Translations under genes and position numbers: made by a program
Shown: positions 21,870-35,565 of the stretch, one piece after another
How the letters are laid out: every line of letters starts with the position of its first letter
How positions within the stretch are numbered: the stretch's first letter is position 1
DNA from: Aquatica leii
Taxonomy: Eukaryota; Arthropoda; Insecta; Coleoptera; Lampyridae
NCBI GenBank assembly: GCA_035610365.1
Contig: CM069432.1
Location: 81,658,520 to 81,722,519, forward strand
Direction: 5' to 3'
DNA: 64,000 nucleotides
The notes under the pieces: generated by a model
What the model was told of the DNA's origin: nothing
The model's input: only the letters and a program-made list of their open reading frames with translations
Database searches by the model: none

Positions 21870-24800
21870 ATAAGTAAACCTATTACAAAAATTATTTGTA
21901 TTCATGTTCTTCAACTTCAATATTAAAAATCGTTTTTGTTAAATTATCTTGACTGCAATAGAAGAAAAGGGTTGTGGTTAGCAACTTGTAAAATTACTTT
22001 TTTAAATTGTTGCTAAGTTCTGTTTCAGTTTTGTTTATATTATTTACGTTTTATTTATTTGAATAATGTTTTATTTTTTATAATAATCTGTATTATTATA
22101 TAATGACATTATGTGTTATTAGTTATGTATTAGTTCTTGTGTTATGTGTTCTATTTAAATTATTTAGTTGTAAAAGTATGGTGGTGTACTTATAGCTGCA
22201 TTACAGTTGTGTAATCATCGTAAAAAACATAAACATTTTTTGAAACTCGAAATATATGTTTCACTAATTTATAAAAAATATATGATAAATATCTTGTGAT
22301 TATTTCGTATAAGAAGAGTAAAATTAACTCCGAAATTATGATTAATATTCATAATTGTTAATACACTATTCTGAATATCATTTAATAAACAATACTTTAT
22401 TTATCACATATTATGATTGGCTGCTTAAAAAGTTATTCTTTATTTAATTAGAGTTTATGAATATTAATCATAAAAAATATAATCATAAAAAAATGTGATT
22501 ATTAAGCATACATAATGAAAATACTTCGTTACTGGATGTGAATTATAATCATAATAGATGTGACTTAAATCACATATTACAATTACGTGGTTAAAATTTT
22601 ATTCTTAATATGATCATTGTTTGTGAGTATCATTCATACAGATATGATTATTACGCATATATAACGAAATCATTTACTTCATAACTTATGAATTACATAT
22701 AATCATCATCGATGTTAACATGACTATTCACAAATTATACCGATCGTTTATAAATTTATGAATAATGTTTTTTATGCTTAAATTACGCATAAGTTGTGCG
22801 TCTTACGAATGATATCTGAAAACATTTCTATCAGTGTAATCTCACCACCGGACTGTATGTCGTTCCAACAAGTATCTCAGTTGCATAATTGTTAATTATG
22901 CGAATTTTTTCGGAAACATACTTAACTATACAGCAGAAATTCAAAATAAAACAGCATGAATTGAGTACGCGTATTGTAACGGTAGTTACAGTAATCGCCT
23001 ATTACACGTAATAATGGAAGCTTATACAACTAGTAGTGGAAAAGAACTTTTATGTTTACTATGCTTATTAAAAATTGATGTTTTTTAAAATATCATTTGA
23101 AACAATCTGATTAGCTGAATCTAAACGAATGTGAACTTTTTTTAACACATTAGTTTGCAAATCTAGCTAGAATAGTATCTAGTGTTACGGACTAACATTT
23201 TAAAATTTTCAACAACGGTTAGTAGAACAGCATTTACTTTTTTTCATTAGATTATTTATATCGGGATAAGGGAAATACAAAAATACCAAAGATTATATTT
23301 TTTTTAAAATATCTTGTTAATTGACAAGTTTTTTAAATAAACTTTAACAAATACTTAATTTTGAAAACTTAACTATATTAAAATCATTTTTAGGCAGCTC
23401 GTTTATTTTTTATTTGTTATATCATAACGGTCACGTTTAAAAATATCAATTTCAAACATATTCTAACATTAATTATTACTTATTCTAATGATACTTTATT
23501 CCTATTATTAAAAATACAACATTTATGTTTATTACCGCGTTTATTACTTATTAGATTATTTTCGTATTTCGTTTTTTGAAATTGGCGACTAAACGTTCTT
23601 TTATAAATTATAAAAGTTACAGTTTACAGAAATAAAAATTATATATTATTTTAACGAAATAAATAATTGAACAACTTTTTTTTAATGTTAAAAACATACA
23701 TATAAAATATTATTTACTATAAAAAACAATTTTGGCATTTAACATTTTACTTTGTAAACTTAGTTCTTTATATTCTAGAAATATTTTTAAAATTATTTAG
23801 TATCTAATTATTTAAGTTACAAATCAAATACAATGTTAAATCATTTCAAAAATATGTACTTATCACAGTGCATTAATAACTAACAGTGTAGCCATACAAC
23901 GTCGTATTTTTGATTGGTTGTTTAAAAATCAGACATTTTATTGCAATAATCTGCATCGTTTATTTTGTATTGACACGTAAAATTTAGATACATTTTATTT
24001 ATATTTTATTAATAGATATATGTTGGTGTTCACGATTTAGTGTGTTAGAAACAGAATTACAACTTAGAGTGTTTTAATACTAATATCTAGTAAATAGCGT
24101 TTTAAATAAACAATAAACATAGCAAAGCTTTGTAACTACAAAATTAATACTTTTTTTAATGTATTTTTTAATTTATTATGTTTTGTTTTAGTATTTATAT
24201 GATATACTTATTTTTAAATACATTCTAAAATGAAACTTGTACATATGGTATGTTTCTCTTTATAACATATAAAAAACTATTTCATAAACATTAACATTAA
24301 ATAAACACTTTAACTGTATAGGTAGGTATAGTACATCTTTAAAGTAAAATTTGTAAAAAAAAGGCATCTAGATTGGTATGGCACTGCAGTACTTATTTAA
24401 TTTGGTTTAAATATTTGTTTTAGTATTCTAATTGCTACATTCATTGTCATCAATAGAAAATATATATAAACGAACAAATGCAAGTTTTGTAAACAACAAT
24501 GAACAATAAAGGAAAATACGAATACATAATATAAGCTTAATAGAAACAAAGTAAATACTCACAAAATCGTGTTTCATTCAGAACGTAGCTTATTACAGAA
24601 CTATTTCAAATATACGTACAAGTTGATAAAGCTATAAGCTTAATGCAACTTTTGACATATGTAATGGTTTTTATTATACCTTATTTTACAATACCATGAT
24701 TGTACTGTTAGATTGATTTATTTTATTAAATTCTTAATAAAAAAAATGCAGGTAGAATTAATTGCTTATTTGCACAGCAATTACAGTGTTAAAATAAGTA

Positions 24801-25440
24801 ACTGTAAAATGGAATTTTAGAAGCAAAATTCAAAACACGACATTACGAAACATCATGAAGACTAATTTAGTATTTTTGAAAAATATTAAATTTTTTACTA
24901 TCAAAATTATTAAATAGTTTTGACACTAATGGTATTTTTTTATTACTTGTATACTTAAACAATATCTAAATCATTGTTTGTTTGCAAATTAATTTTCTAA
25001 TGGTTAAATAGATATTGTTTATTTCTGTATTTTTTGTGCATGTATAAGGTCTATTGTTAACAAATGATTTTAGAATACTTATTATGTTAAAATTCATTTT
25101 TTTTATAAATAAATTAAAACATATTTAAAAAAAATCTAAAAAACTATTTTTTTTATTAACTGTGAATAAAAACTTTTAGATTAATGAAATAGCTTTTACT
25201 AAATCTAAACAACTAAATAACTAAGCATCTGTGATCAAACTTTAAAAAACATTGCACAACTTACTTTGGTAAAATCGTTACGTTGTTTAGTAGCCTTTTA
25301 AAACTTTTATTAATAATGAGTAAAAGTTTACTAACTTTAAAGAAAAAACAAAACTATTAACACCATTGAAACATATTATTTCTGAAATTCTTAATTCTTA
25401 ACTTAAAGAAATGTTTGTATAAAAAAATGCGTATCGCACA
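21870..25440. other. AT-rich DNA, nothing recognised
   Basis: 3.5 kb with no family motif. Around 22320-22800 the words ATGATTAT/ATAATCAT and their complements recur without a fixed period; this looks like compositional noise rather than a satellite. Confidence 0.45.
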
Positions 25441-25817
25441 TTATTAATTATTAATGGTAAAGTAGTTTATCCTCCTGTTTGTTAGGTTGTAATTAGTATT
25501 AGATCTTGTCTTCTTTAGGAGGGGCAATAAAAACCACTCTAAACTATTTTTATGGCTACGTTTCGTGCCTCTAGTGTGCACTTCTTCAGGCCAAAGAAAA
25601 GGTTATGAGTGGAAACAGTCCACTGGTCCAACAAGCATACCGTCTGATATTATTAATACTTATTCTAGTTAACATAAATTATTGTCAGTAGAATTAAAAT
25701 TTAAATCTATATACAAAGAAAAACGACGGACATTAATGTTAAAACAAACAATATACACTGAATGTAAATTCAAAAATAATTGTCTCCTAAAGAAGACAAG
25801 ATCTAATACTAATTATT
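25441..25817 (-). repeat. Repeat with 31-bp perfect inverted ends and CTGAAGA motif
   Basis: The 31 bases at 25491-25521 are the exact reverse complement of 25784-25814 (core TTAGATCTTGTCTTC). Inside, on the minus strand, GGCCTGAAGAAGTGCAC is followed by GCACGAAACGTAGCC: a GTGC/GCAC stem framed by CTGAAGA and GAAAC. A diverged plus-strand copy of the portion 25441-25610 lies at 60215-60390. It is a dispersed, probably PLE-derived, repeat. Confidence 0.7.
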
Positions 25818-27998
25818 AATGATGTAATATTACATAAAAGTGAATTATTAAAACGTAAGGTCTAAATCACTTAAAAACCAACAGAAAACATATCTGTAAA
25901 TAGTAAATACTAACAGAATAAATATGAAAATATAATTTGCATTTTCATTTGCGTGTTACTTTAATTAGAAATTTTAGACAAGTAAGTAAGAAAGTATACA
26001 AAAGTTTGAATGTAAATATTGGATTATGTTAAAATAATCAATTACAACTAAAAAAATATGATAAAAATTGTATATAATGTATGTAAAGTAAAATAAATTA
26101 GAATAAAATTGTTTAGCGCAATGAACCGGACAACTAAAAAAGATATTGGAATTTTTAGATTATACTGCTGTCAGAAGGATTTTAATAGTTATTTAACGAG
26201 CAATGTTGTTAATGATAGCAATTAATTAAGGAAACATTTTAACGCCGTGAGCGAGTGTAGCGAGCGAACGCGTTTATATGGTCGAGATTATTTGTCGCCG
26301 ATTAACAAACGAGTTAGTTTTAAAGTTTTTCCGTTGATTGTACGTTAGTAAAACGTATGAGTTTATAAAGAAACTAAAGTATACGTAACTCGTTGTTATA
26401 TCTAGTAGTAGCACGATATCGTTTAATAAGTGGTTGCTAACAATTTTATTGGTTGCTATACAAAATGGTTCATAATAGAAATTCATCTATTAACGATGTA
26501 TTTCTGATTAATTAAGCACTACAATGACTATTAAACACAAAGATTTTAGGATTGCGAAAAAAAGTTTTCTTTTAATGGAAATGGCAATTATAGCACCTGT
26601 GCTTACAATAAACAGATGAAATTTACACCTAAACTTTACACAGGCACTACATGTGTTTGCAGAAATTGAAAATTTTTAAATTAAATTTGTATACAATAAA
26701 ACCTAAATAGCAAATTTTATTCATATTTGCTACTTTTCTAATATGCACCATAAAAAATAGCAAATGTATGTATAAAATGCTTTAAACCGCATTTTTCAAC
26801 CAAACAACTCTGTTTATAATTTTTTTTAAATTAAAATATTTGAAATAAAATCATTTTTACAAAAATATGTCAACAATGTGATGCATCATCTATAATACAC
26901 ATTTTATGATCCACCTCTCTATATGCAAATATTTTTGAAAGACAAGGAGCATACTTGTATAAATATTTTTTCGACAAACTCACCTCGTATATTATTATTT
27001 TCATAAATTGCTTCCTAAACGTATGCGCTGACAAAATTAAAGCCGATTGTGTTACTCTTTTCAATTAGCATTAAATCTTCGTAATTTATACAGATAAAAT
27101 TATTTAATGAGACATGACATCAAATTATCTACTTCAGTAGGAACACTCTACTCTCGTTGATCTAATCCTTGCATAAGGTCGCCGAGTATTTACTTAGACA
27201 AGGTCAAGTATACAATTGCAGTCTAAATATATTTCTTAAAAACCGCAATTTCTATTATTACTATCTATATAGTATTATCACTGTATTTTTATATAGAGCT
27301 CGGCTCTATTATAAGCGTATATTGAACACAAAATGCTTATACATTACTGTATGAAGTGTGCATTTTTGTGACAATACTAATCCGTTTAATGTTTACAAAG
27401 TATTCTATTACAAATATGTAAACAAAAATAAGTTAAATACCAGAAAAATGCGTATTAAGTATCAGACCCACGCCTGAGTTATTAATACTTAATAATCAAT
27501 GGAGTAGAAAGTAAAAACATTACGTCAATGGTTTGTGACGTGAAAATACGCTACTATTCTTTGCTATTAGTCAATATTTATTTACATTTTTCATTACATA
27601 ATTACCATTCAACGCTAGAATAATAAAAAGCTAACCACGTATTTAAGTTTACAATCTGTATTGAACTGGTATAATTGAGTTTATTATTTGTAGTGTACGC
27701 ATCAAAATAATGTTAGAACCGTGTTAGATACTGTGTAGTACCTACTAGTACTATAACATAATGTATACTATATAGTTTTTTTTTACGTTGCATATACAAT
27801 GACTAGTTTGTCTTGTTTCTTTTATGCTGCCCTCAGCGCAAACATCAATATTCGTTCGTTACTGTAGTTACGTAATAACAAAAAAAACTCAAGAGCGGCA
27901 AAGTGATAAATCAAAATCAATAAATGCTTAATGGCTAACGTTGTGTTTTAATTAAGGTGATAGCAATTCTAAGTAATTGTTAACATTCGTTGGATGAT
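25818..27998. other. AT-rich DNA with one GAGCGxxGCGAGC patch
   Basis: The patch at 26245-26275 (GTGAGCGAGTGTAGCGAGCG) resembles the subterminal GCGAGCGTAGCGAG of the hAT at 50.46 kb and may be a hAT scrap. The rest, including small ORFs at 26274, 26870 and 27169, is not recognised. Confidence 0.4.
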
Positions 27999-28142
27999 TC
28001 ACATTAAAAGTGGCTTTGATACTGAAATCGGAGTGCCTAGTGTTACTACCATACGTATTGAACGTCCACCTCCAGAATAACGGAGCGCTTCTGGTAAAAT
28101 ATTAAGCTGCCCTGGTGTCAGAAGACTTTTTAAAAAACCCAT
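27999..28142 (-). other. Unassigned 47-codon coding-like island
   Basis: An open frame from an ATG at 28142 to a TGA at 27999 reads FLKSLLTPGQLNILPEAL and later RMVVTLGTPISVSKP. It is GC-richer and uses a balanced residue set, unlike the AT-driven ORFs nearby. No family recognised. The opposite strand also shows a shorter open run with IERPPPE before a stop. It could be a last exon, a transposon scrap or chance. Confidence 0.3.
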
Positions 28143-29284
28143 TATTTGTGTTAGGAATACGACACTATATAAAGCTACGTTTTTTAAGTCAATTATTATT
28201 TAAATAAAAACTTATTCGAAAATTTCTCAAGCATACTTAAAATTGAAAAAAAAATTATAAATTTAAATATTAAAGTATTGTCCATTTAGAAGTTGGTACT
28301 AGGTAATTAATATTCAAAACTAAACAATGCATTTTTTCTATTTAAAATTTTTTTTACTATCAACTGTAGCAGATTCAGAATTATTTATTTGTCGTGCGTT
28401 GCGTCATTTTTGTAAAAACTTATTTTTGCTTTACTAAAATGAAATAAATTTGTGTAACAGTATCAAATATAGAAGAAAAAGTATCACAATATGTTACTAA
28501 GTATGGAAATAAATTTTGATATTTTTCTTAAATATTTAATTATTTGTATAAAGAACGTAGAAGTGTATTAGTGAAAAGATTCTAAAAACAGTTTTAACTT
28601 GATGAAAAAATAATTGCGTTTATAGGGACTGAATTATATCAAGTCAGATTTACATACACGAATAAAGATATGCCCACATGCGAAATGCGGAAACTGATCC
28701 ATTGGCTGCCGCGTTTGAATTTTAATAATATCCGTACGAAGGTTTTAAAAAATTTGCGGTACCGCAAAATATTTGAATATATTTAATATTTTGTGAACTT
28801 CGTGTCGCTACTATAAAATTTACTAAACAGTTCTAGTATGTCTATGACACAAATGATTCTATGGTAGGTCTACAATCTCAAAATGTATTTTTTGTTTGTC
28901 AAAATAAAGATATAGTAATGTCAATGTTTTCTTTTTTAAATAAAATTTTATAAGAAATAAGTGACGTCATCTGGAAATATTTAAAATGCTTATCTTTGTT
29001 TTCAAGTCGCATTTCTTGAACTAAATTGTGGTAGTCGTCGCAAAGATTTGATTAAGGTTTTATTTTTTTATATATACGTGGTTGCGAGTTACCAATTTTG
29101 TTCTTCTTTTTTTAGCTTTTTTTGTTACCTTCAGGATTATTAATCACTTCAGCTCTACAAATTGAGTTACTAACTGATTTACTAATAACGTTTGAGGCAT
29201 ATTAATTGTAAGTTCCGTGGAATAACCTATCTCGAGGTATACGATCTTGCTTATAATGTATTTTAACGTATTTATAGTTTAATT
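28143..29284. other. AT-rich DNA, nothing recognised
   Basis: No supported feature. Confidence 0.5.
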
Positions 29285-29620
29285 TTTGAACGTCGAGTCA
29301 AGTTGGGGCCAAACACTTAAATAGAATCGTCGTTGCGGAGTTATAATCCAGCAAAAGTATGCTATCGTACATCATCTTTTGTTTGCCGTCTTTATTCGAC
29401 TCGTAAACCGAACTCTCCAGAGTGATCCAAAACTTATTCTGCTATTGCCACCAAACAACAAAAAACGGATCACCAGAATATCATTGCATTATTCGTCAAA
29501 GGAGATCGAGAGAAGCAACCCGTTTTACCACTGAAGTAGGCACTCTAATTCACGTTTCCACCAAGGAGTTTGATTTGCACACTATTACTTATTGTACAAA
29601 ACTTCTAGGTTAAGGTCAAG
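29285..29620. other. GC-richer unassigned island
   Basis: A plus-strand ORF at 29422-29613 (63 codons) contains HCIIRQRRSREATRFTT and is less AT-rich than the flanks. No family match and no convincing splice sites. Function not recognised. Confidence 0.25.
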
Positions 29621-30365
29621 GTTAACGTTAAGTACGTTGTATATAAATTTAAATATTTAGTTTGGTGTCGGAATTGCCGTCAACGGGAACCGAAATAAAA
29701 TTTAATTTTATGTATGTACGTTTATATATGAGATCGAAGTACCCACTGCTGACATTAAGTTAAAATAAGTGCATGTATTCGGTACTTGCCACGCACTATT
29801 GTCTTCAGATTATCATTAACGGCTTGATAATTGTTTTTGTTTAAATTTAACTTTTTAATGTGGTTTTTATAGGATGGATTATTAATAATTTTAATGAAAG
29901 TTTATAGTATATATTGGTTTTGTAAGCAATATTCTGATCTACAAAGTTTTTTTTCCTCAATAAATTAAGTTTGCTGTATAGAATTTCGTTTTTTTTCCCA
30001 CAAATTACGTGGCAAGTACGTTGCGGACGTTACGTGATTAAAATGGTAAATTTAACCAAATTTTCATATCGCTGGCACGTCTGATGTCATTCGCTCTAGT
30101 GTAAGTAAAATGTATTAGCGGGAACGCGGTTAACTAACTTAAATTTAGCAACTGCATTTGGTTTAATGTTTATCTTTTTTCACATATTCTAATCAAGGGA
30201 AGTAAAACTTTCACTATAAAACATTATTAATTTTTTTTTGTATTTCTTAAAAAAAAAAATAATTTAACAAGGGAAGTAGTTTAATTAATTTACAATAAAC
30301 TTTATCGAATTCTGATATAAAAAGAATTGTAATTTTTATTCCATTTATATGATTTTGATATCAAA
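29621..30365. other. AT-rich DNA, nothing recognised
   Basis: No supported feature. Confidence 0.5.
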
Positions 30366-30553
30366 TTATGCTATAAAACTACGATCAACGCACAATTGGA
30401 ATAGCGAGTTTGAGCATTCTTTTCTTTTACCAAATTTTTGTTTTTGTTTTTCTATACTTGCAAGCAAAGGTGGTGCTGGCCACCAACTCACTAGACGAAG
30501 TTGCGTATTAACAACTCGACCTACGACCATCTTTGACTTATGCTAGCCAAACA
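30366..30553. other. Island: possible non-coding exon (+) or short ORF (-)
   Basis: On the plus strand a T-rich run and CTATACTTGCAAG precede a GC-richer block that ends AAACAG followed by GTAAGTAG at 30554, a near-consensus donor. All three plus frames have stops, so it would be an untranslated or non-coding exon. On the minus strand an ORF from 30530 to 30366 (54 codons) begins MVVGRVVNTQLRLVSWWPAP. Neither reading matches a family I know. Confidence 0.3.
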
Positions 30554-30724
30554 GGTAAGTAGACAATCTACTTTATTAAATTTTTAACACCTTCACAATT
30601 TGTGCGTCACAAACTGCAGAAATATTGACTACTGCTTTAAGAAATAAATTTTTAACAGTTTGTATTTTGAACGATGTATTTTTTTAGTAACTTCCCCTTT
30701 TTTGTACCTATATTAATTCAATCG

Positions 30725-30795
30725 CATTTAATCCACAATCATAACACAACTCATTTACTGGTTTTCGACGTTTCATTTCAAGAAGCATCATACTA
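30725..30795 (-). repeat. Possible fragment of the GAAAC-type tail family
   Basis: On the minus strand GATGCTTCTTGAAATGAAAC is followed by GTCGAAAACCAGTAAA. The pattern GATG-stem-GAAAC resembles the other PLE-like tails here, but the stem is weak and no second copy occurs in the window. Confidence 0.3.
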
Positions 30796-33700
30796 ATGCA
30801 ATTTCTTTTTCTGTATCTATAAAATAACATACTATACATATTACAAACACAATACACTTTTGTTTGTTTAACTAACCTAAACTCAATTTTTTTCCAAGAT
30901 TGTTTATAACGTAATTACTTTAAAGTTTAGCAAGTTCTCATCTTTGTTAATGCACACAACTTTCCAATTCATCCGTAACATTCTTGAATATTGATTTTGA
31001 CTTACGGCATACTTTTGAAAAATGCAGTACGTGATCTGTGTTATATTCATTTAGCATATTGTATATAGAAATTACAAAAACACCTCTGTAAAAAAGTAAA
31101 CTTAACATAAAACTATGATCTCTTTTCAAACTACTTGGTTGACGTTGTTTGCAAGTTTTATAGATTATAGAGATATATATTAAAATAGTTTCTTTATCAG
31201 ATACTGGTAAATGTTTCTATTTACGTTTCTTATTGGCAAAAGATAATGTATTAGATAACCTATAAAAATGTTGCTTTGCCAGTTAGTAAGTATTTTAAAA
31301 AAAATTATTTGTTACCTTGATATCAACGATAGTAGATGGTCTTTAAAAATATTATTTTAAAATAATAGATTGTGTACATATAAAAAAAATACCGATAAAA
31401 GTTAACGAAATGCTAACATACAAAGATTATTAGTACACGATAATTTTGAGAAGTACAATTAGACATTTAATATAATTTTGTAGCGTAATTTGAATTAACC
31501 AATTACAAAAAATATTTGTGGGAGGGATTTATTTCCAGTTGTTAAGCGTTCTAACTGTAAATCTTGTAGCCTACTTCTTAATAAAAAAAAATTGGTTATT
31601 TACCTAGAATTAAATTAAAACTTTTATATATGAATGAGTAGAATTTATTGTTTGTGGTAATTACTTATTATTAAAAATTTGTAAACAAATTTTAGAACAG
31701 ATTAAATATTTGGCGATTTAGTTCACTGTTTACCACAGTTTAGTTGCACAATTATATTACAAAACGAAAAGAAATCATAAAAAAAAATTCTGTCAAGATA
31801 TCTGGTTTTGAAATAAAAATTCCGTTAAAATTGTTAATAAAATTGATAATATATTAAATAATAAAAAAAGTATAACCGATTTAAAAACGTCATGCAGTCA
31901 TGTTTAAAAAATTAAAAGATGAACGCAAAATATATGATTCTGAAAAATTTGGTTCAATATTAATAAAGAAAGTACACGATTATTAGAACTACATTATAGT
32001 CGCCAAACTAAAAAAATAAGATTATTTTAATATTTAAAAAAATTATAGAACTTAATTTAAAGTTTTTGTAAAAGTTGCTTAGCATATATAAAAAACAAAA
32101 TCAGAAGAAGTCGAATCATTGGTGAAATATTAAAACTGGCCCTATAAAATAATTTGCAGGTTACAGATTACAAAAAAATTTATGAACATTTTTATCGTAA
32201 TTTGCGTGTTTATTTTTTAATCAAATAGTTCTAATATAAGATTAAAATGTAAAATAAATAGTGTTGATAGACGAATTTGATCTGGTGTGTATTAAGGGAT
32301 ATAGTAGAACTCTTCATGGCTTAACAAAAATTGAACGAAAGTAGTTATACCAATAAGAGATTTTGCTACGGATAAAGATACAGTTTTTGAATAGAATATA
32401 AATATTATATTACTGATAAAATACGAGTAGGATCATTCGCAATCTTAAAAAAACAACATTTTATGAAGTTTACCGTAGAAAAAAAGAATCAATTTTTTTT
32501 CAAAGCAGTCAGTTTTGATAAGTTAGTAGTGCATAATTGAATTACTCTTTTAGATATATTTTTTTCAGAGTATAATTTTATTTAAGATACGTATTTTTTT
32601 ATATTATTCGTAGTTATGTTTATTTTTCAAAAATAAATTAATTGGTTGTTAAAAACTGAAATATGGTATATGTTCTTGTTGTTAATAAGTAGAGAAGCTG
32701 ATGATATCTTAAGCTTTCAGTCAAACTTCTTTTTTATGAAACATCGTGCTGGTAAATTGCAACACCTTAGTTAATAAAAGAAAACCTTCTAATTAATTAT
32801 GACTTGTAAAAGTTAGCACATTTTATTTTATATTTTAAAGATGGTAATTAGTTTTGCAAGGTTTTTTCATTTATTATAAACTGTAACAAATAATACACCG
32901 CTAATTAGTTAACTAACACGTTTTTTGATAACTACAGATTTATAAGATACTGAATACTGTATGGAAACACGAATGTCAAATATGTAATAAACAAATTACT
33001 TTTTACTACAAGTTTTTAGTTGTAAAATTTGTAAATATTAATTTTATCGTTAAAAACCTAAAATTAAAAATAAGTTTGTCTCAGATCAGCGTTTACTCAA
33101 GTGCAAAGTAGTGGTAAAAAAGATACAAAATTGAATAGACTTGATACAAAAACTAATGAATCCGGTTTTAAAGTTTTTGTGTAATTCAGTATTAAATAGT
33201 TTAATTATCTAAAAATAACGTTGATGTTTTTATTTTTAATATTAGTAGTCACAGACGCTCAAACAAAAACGATATTTTTACTAATTTACTTATTCTTAAA
33301 GATTACGAAACAGTTAATGGTAATCTTAATAATATGTGTCCACTTCTATTCAGTATTGTAAGCACGTTATGAAACCATTTTTGATGTGTGATTATGTTTT
33401 ATTTGATTATTATGAGAAAAAATAAATTAACCCAAAGATGAGAAATAATAACTAAACATAAAGATAGAAAAAATTATTTCAATAGTTATCAGTTTATGTA
33501 GGAATACAAACATTAAATTGTCTGTTTTACTTTTTATGTTGTGTCAAACATTTTTGTCACGTTTCAAAATTTTATTTCTGTGTTAAAAATTAATTTAATA
33601 TTTTGCACGTTTAGTTGCAAAGAAGACCGTGGTTGTCACATCTTATAGTAATGTCAACAAATTGAAACTTCATTTCACGTTTAGAAAATTAAATTAGTTA

Positions 33701-34095
33701 TCGATTACTTATTTTCCTGAAAACTTTCTTAAAAAAATATGTAGAATAAAATTATAATAACTTATTGATTATGTCGGTTTTTTAATAAACGTATATAAAG
33801 TTTCTAACTATTTATATGTTTTATTTTACACAACTTTCAAAAAGCAATCATTCGTTAATAAATAAAAATTAATAAACGATTAACAAAAAACACGTTAAAA
33901 TTATATTTTGAATATAGTTAAAAGATTTTATAATAAGTCAGATCAAAAAATAAAAATATGTATTTTAATACTATATACAGTGTGTCTAAAAAAAAGGTAA
34001 AATTAAATTGATCGTATGTAAAGTATTGCAATAAAGAAACCTTATCTTGTCTTAGCTGCTGCTTAATTAGCAGCATTGTATATAATTCTTGGTTG
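30796..34095. other. AT-rich DNA, nothing recognised
   Basis: 3.3 kb without supported genes or repeats. Small ORFs at 30947 and 33918 look AT-driven. Confidence 0.5.
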
Positions 34096-34266
34096 CTAGT
34101 TAGTTGCATACTTAGATGTCACGCTTGACCGATACTTGATTGCCACGTTTGGCATGGCGTTATCATTCGCGGTCTTACCCAGTCCTGGTCTAACCACATT
34201 TACTATCTTCAGTCGATAATTATGTACTGGCCACCAGTTCGCTCCCAGTAGTGAGCTGCTTCTCAT
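34096..34266 (-). other. Unassigned 56-codon coding-like island
   Basis: Minus-strand ATG at 34266 opens RSSSLLGANWWPVHNYRLK and continues through VVRPGLGKT to a TAG at 34096. It is markedly GC-richer than the flanks. No known domain. A donor-like GTAAGA follows GGACTGG inside the frame, so it could also be an untranslated exon. It lies about 425 bp to the left of the PIF transposase. Confidence 0.3.
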
Positions 34267-34690
34267 TCTTTGTGTAGGGTTGGCAGTTCGGCAATATTTT
34301 TTGTATTCAATCTAAGCGTTCCCAAAAAAAATTGGCAAAATGCATAATGACACGTAGTGTCTATTTGCTAAATCTTATAAAAAACTTATAGATACTTTTG
34401 AATTGGTCCAGTAAGTGAACTCCACCCATTATGTGATAATAGTTTTTTACAGGTCATGTTATTTAAATGTACTCTGATTTTTTTTATCTTAACGTTTTAC
34501 ACTATATTTTATTCCTTTTTCTAAATAGTTGAAAGCAAGTTAACAGACTTATTGTGAAGCCATTTAATAATAAAAATACCATCATCACTTAGTTTCGTTT
34601 TGTTTCTTTTTTATATCTTTATCAAATATAACTGAAAGTTTGTTAGATTTCAAAAGTATATATAAAGAGAAATTCTAAATTAATAATTTA
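34267..34690. other. AT-rich spacer
   Basis: No supported feature. Confidence 0.5.
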
Positions 34691-34989
34691 TTAGCTTTTT
34701 AATTTTATACATTTTATAGCCGTATGAAAGATTATGGAATGCGAAACCAGAATGCTAAAGGCATATTTCACAATCCGTCGTGCTCGCGATAGTAATACGC
34801 CTCCATCTACAACTCGTCTGTTTGTATCGAAATCACATAATAAAAACTGATATTGAGCGTCAACAACAGCCATAAGTACCATGCTGTGGTGTTTTTTATA
34901 GTTGATCCACATCCATCTATTGCTCCAAGTATGTAGATGTGGAAAGTTTCACCTTTCTTCAAATAATGCTTTAATTGCTTTCCATTCAT
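34691..34989 (-). pseudogene. PIF/Harbinger transposase fragment (DDE_4 type)
   Basis: Nuclease of PIF/Harbinger elements. Two overlapping minus frames together give the catalytic start: FHIYILGAIDG (34989 frame, first D in AIDG), then NYKKHHSMVLMAVVDAQYQF and DTNRRVVDGGVLLSRA (34912 frame, second D in VVDA and the sDGGv block). The usual P..GS.y stretch between AIDG and NYKK is missing, so a small deletion plus a frameshift break the gene. The C-terminal E block is absent. The divergent plus-strand ORF starting 49 bp upstream suggests the usual two-gene PIF layout. Confidence 0.83.
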
Positions 34990-35037
34990 TGCATTTTTGT
35001 GGAAACGGAAACAAAGAAAATCTTACAGATTATTAAG

Positions 35038-35565
35038 ATGGAATCATCGGGTGCAACATCAGTGTCTAAAAATGAAGCAGCGCATTCAGAGTTAGATGTA
35101 AATCTTTCTTCAGAACTACTTTAAACGGCCGACATATCAAAAGGATTTCTGCAGTTGTTAACTGAAGAAATAATAAACAAAACTTTATTCGAAGCTAAAA
35201 TGAGAAATCTTACAATGTCACAGAGGGTATTAGCTCCAAAGACAATGATATTAAGTGATATTCAATCATAGTCAAGTATTTTAACTTCTATACCATCACC
35301 ATCGCAACATACAAGTACTCCAAATCAGTCACTCATTTCTCAGCTTTAGTACTATCAAGCGGTCACACTAGTACCTCAGACGACAACAAAAGAACACAAT
35401 ATACCATCACAAACAAGTACATCTTTATACCATCAGGAAATTCAAGAAACACAAGCATTGGATGCTATGAGTGCGACTACGGTCCAACTGTCAATCCCGG
35501 ACTAGACAGAGGAAACAGTGGGGTCATATGTATTGCGATTTGTAACTAACAACGATAGATATTGA
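35038..35565 (+). pseudogene. PIF-type partner protein relic (MADF/Myb-like C-terminus)
   Basis: One frame of 176 codons, interrupted by four stops, runs from an ATG at 35038, just after TCTTACAG, a possible acceptor. It contains FLQLLTEEIINKTLFEAKMR and NLTMSQRV, which resemble the C-terminal helix of the MADF/Myb-like accessory proteins of PIF elements (a.k.IN.vLFeaqmgnLt). The remainder is rich in S, T, P and Q. It is divergent from the transposase and so fits the second gene of the same element. Assignment rests on one short motif and on context. Confidence 0.5.

Noticed and set aside
22300-22800. ATAATCAT-type words as a satellite
   Set aside because: No fixed period or unit length; explained by AT composition.
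33918-34109. 63-codon minus ORF as a mariner N-terminus
   Set aside because: Only loose similarity in the first residues and no helix-turn-helix block.
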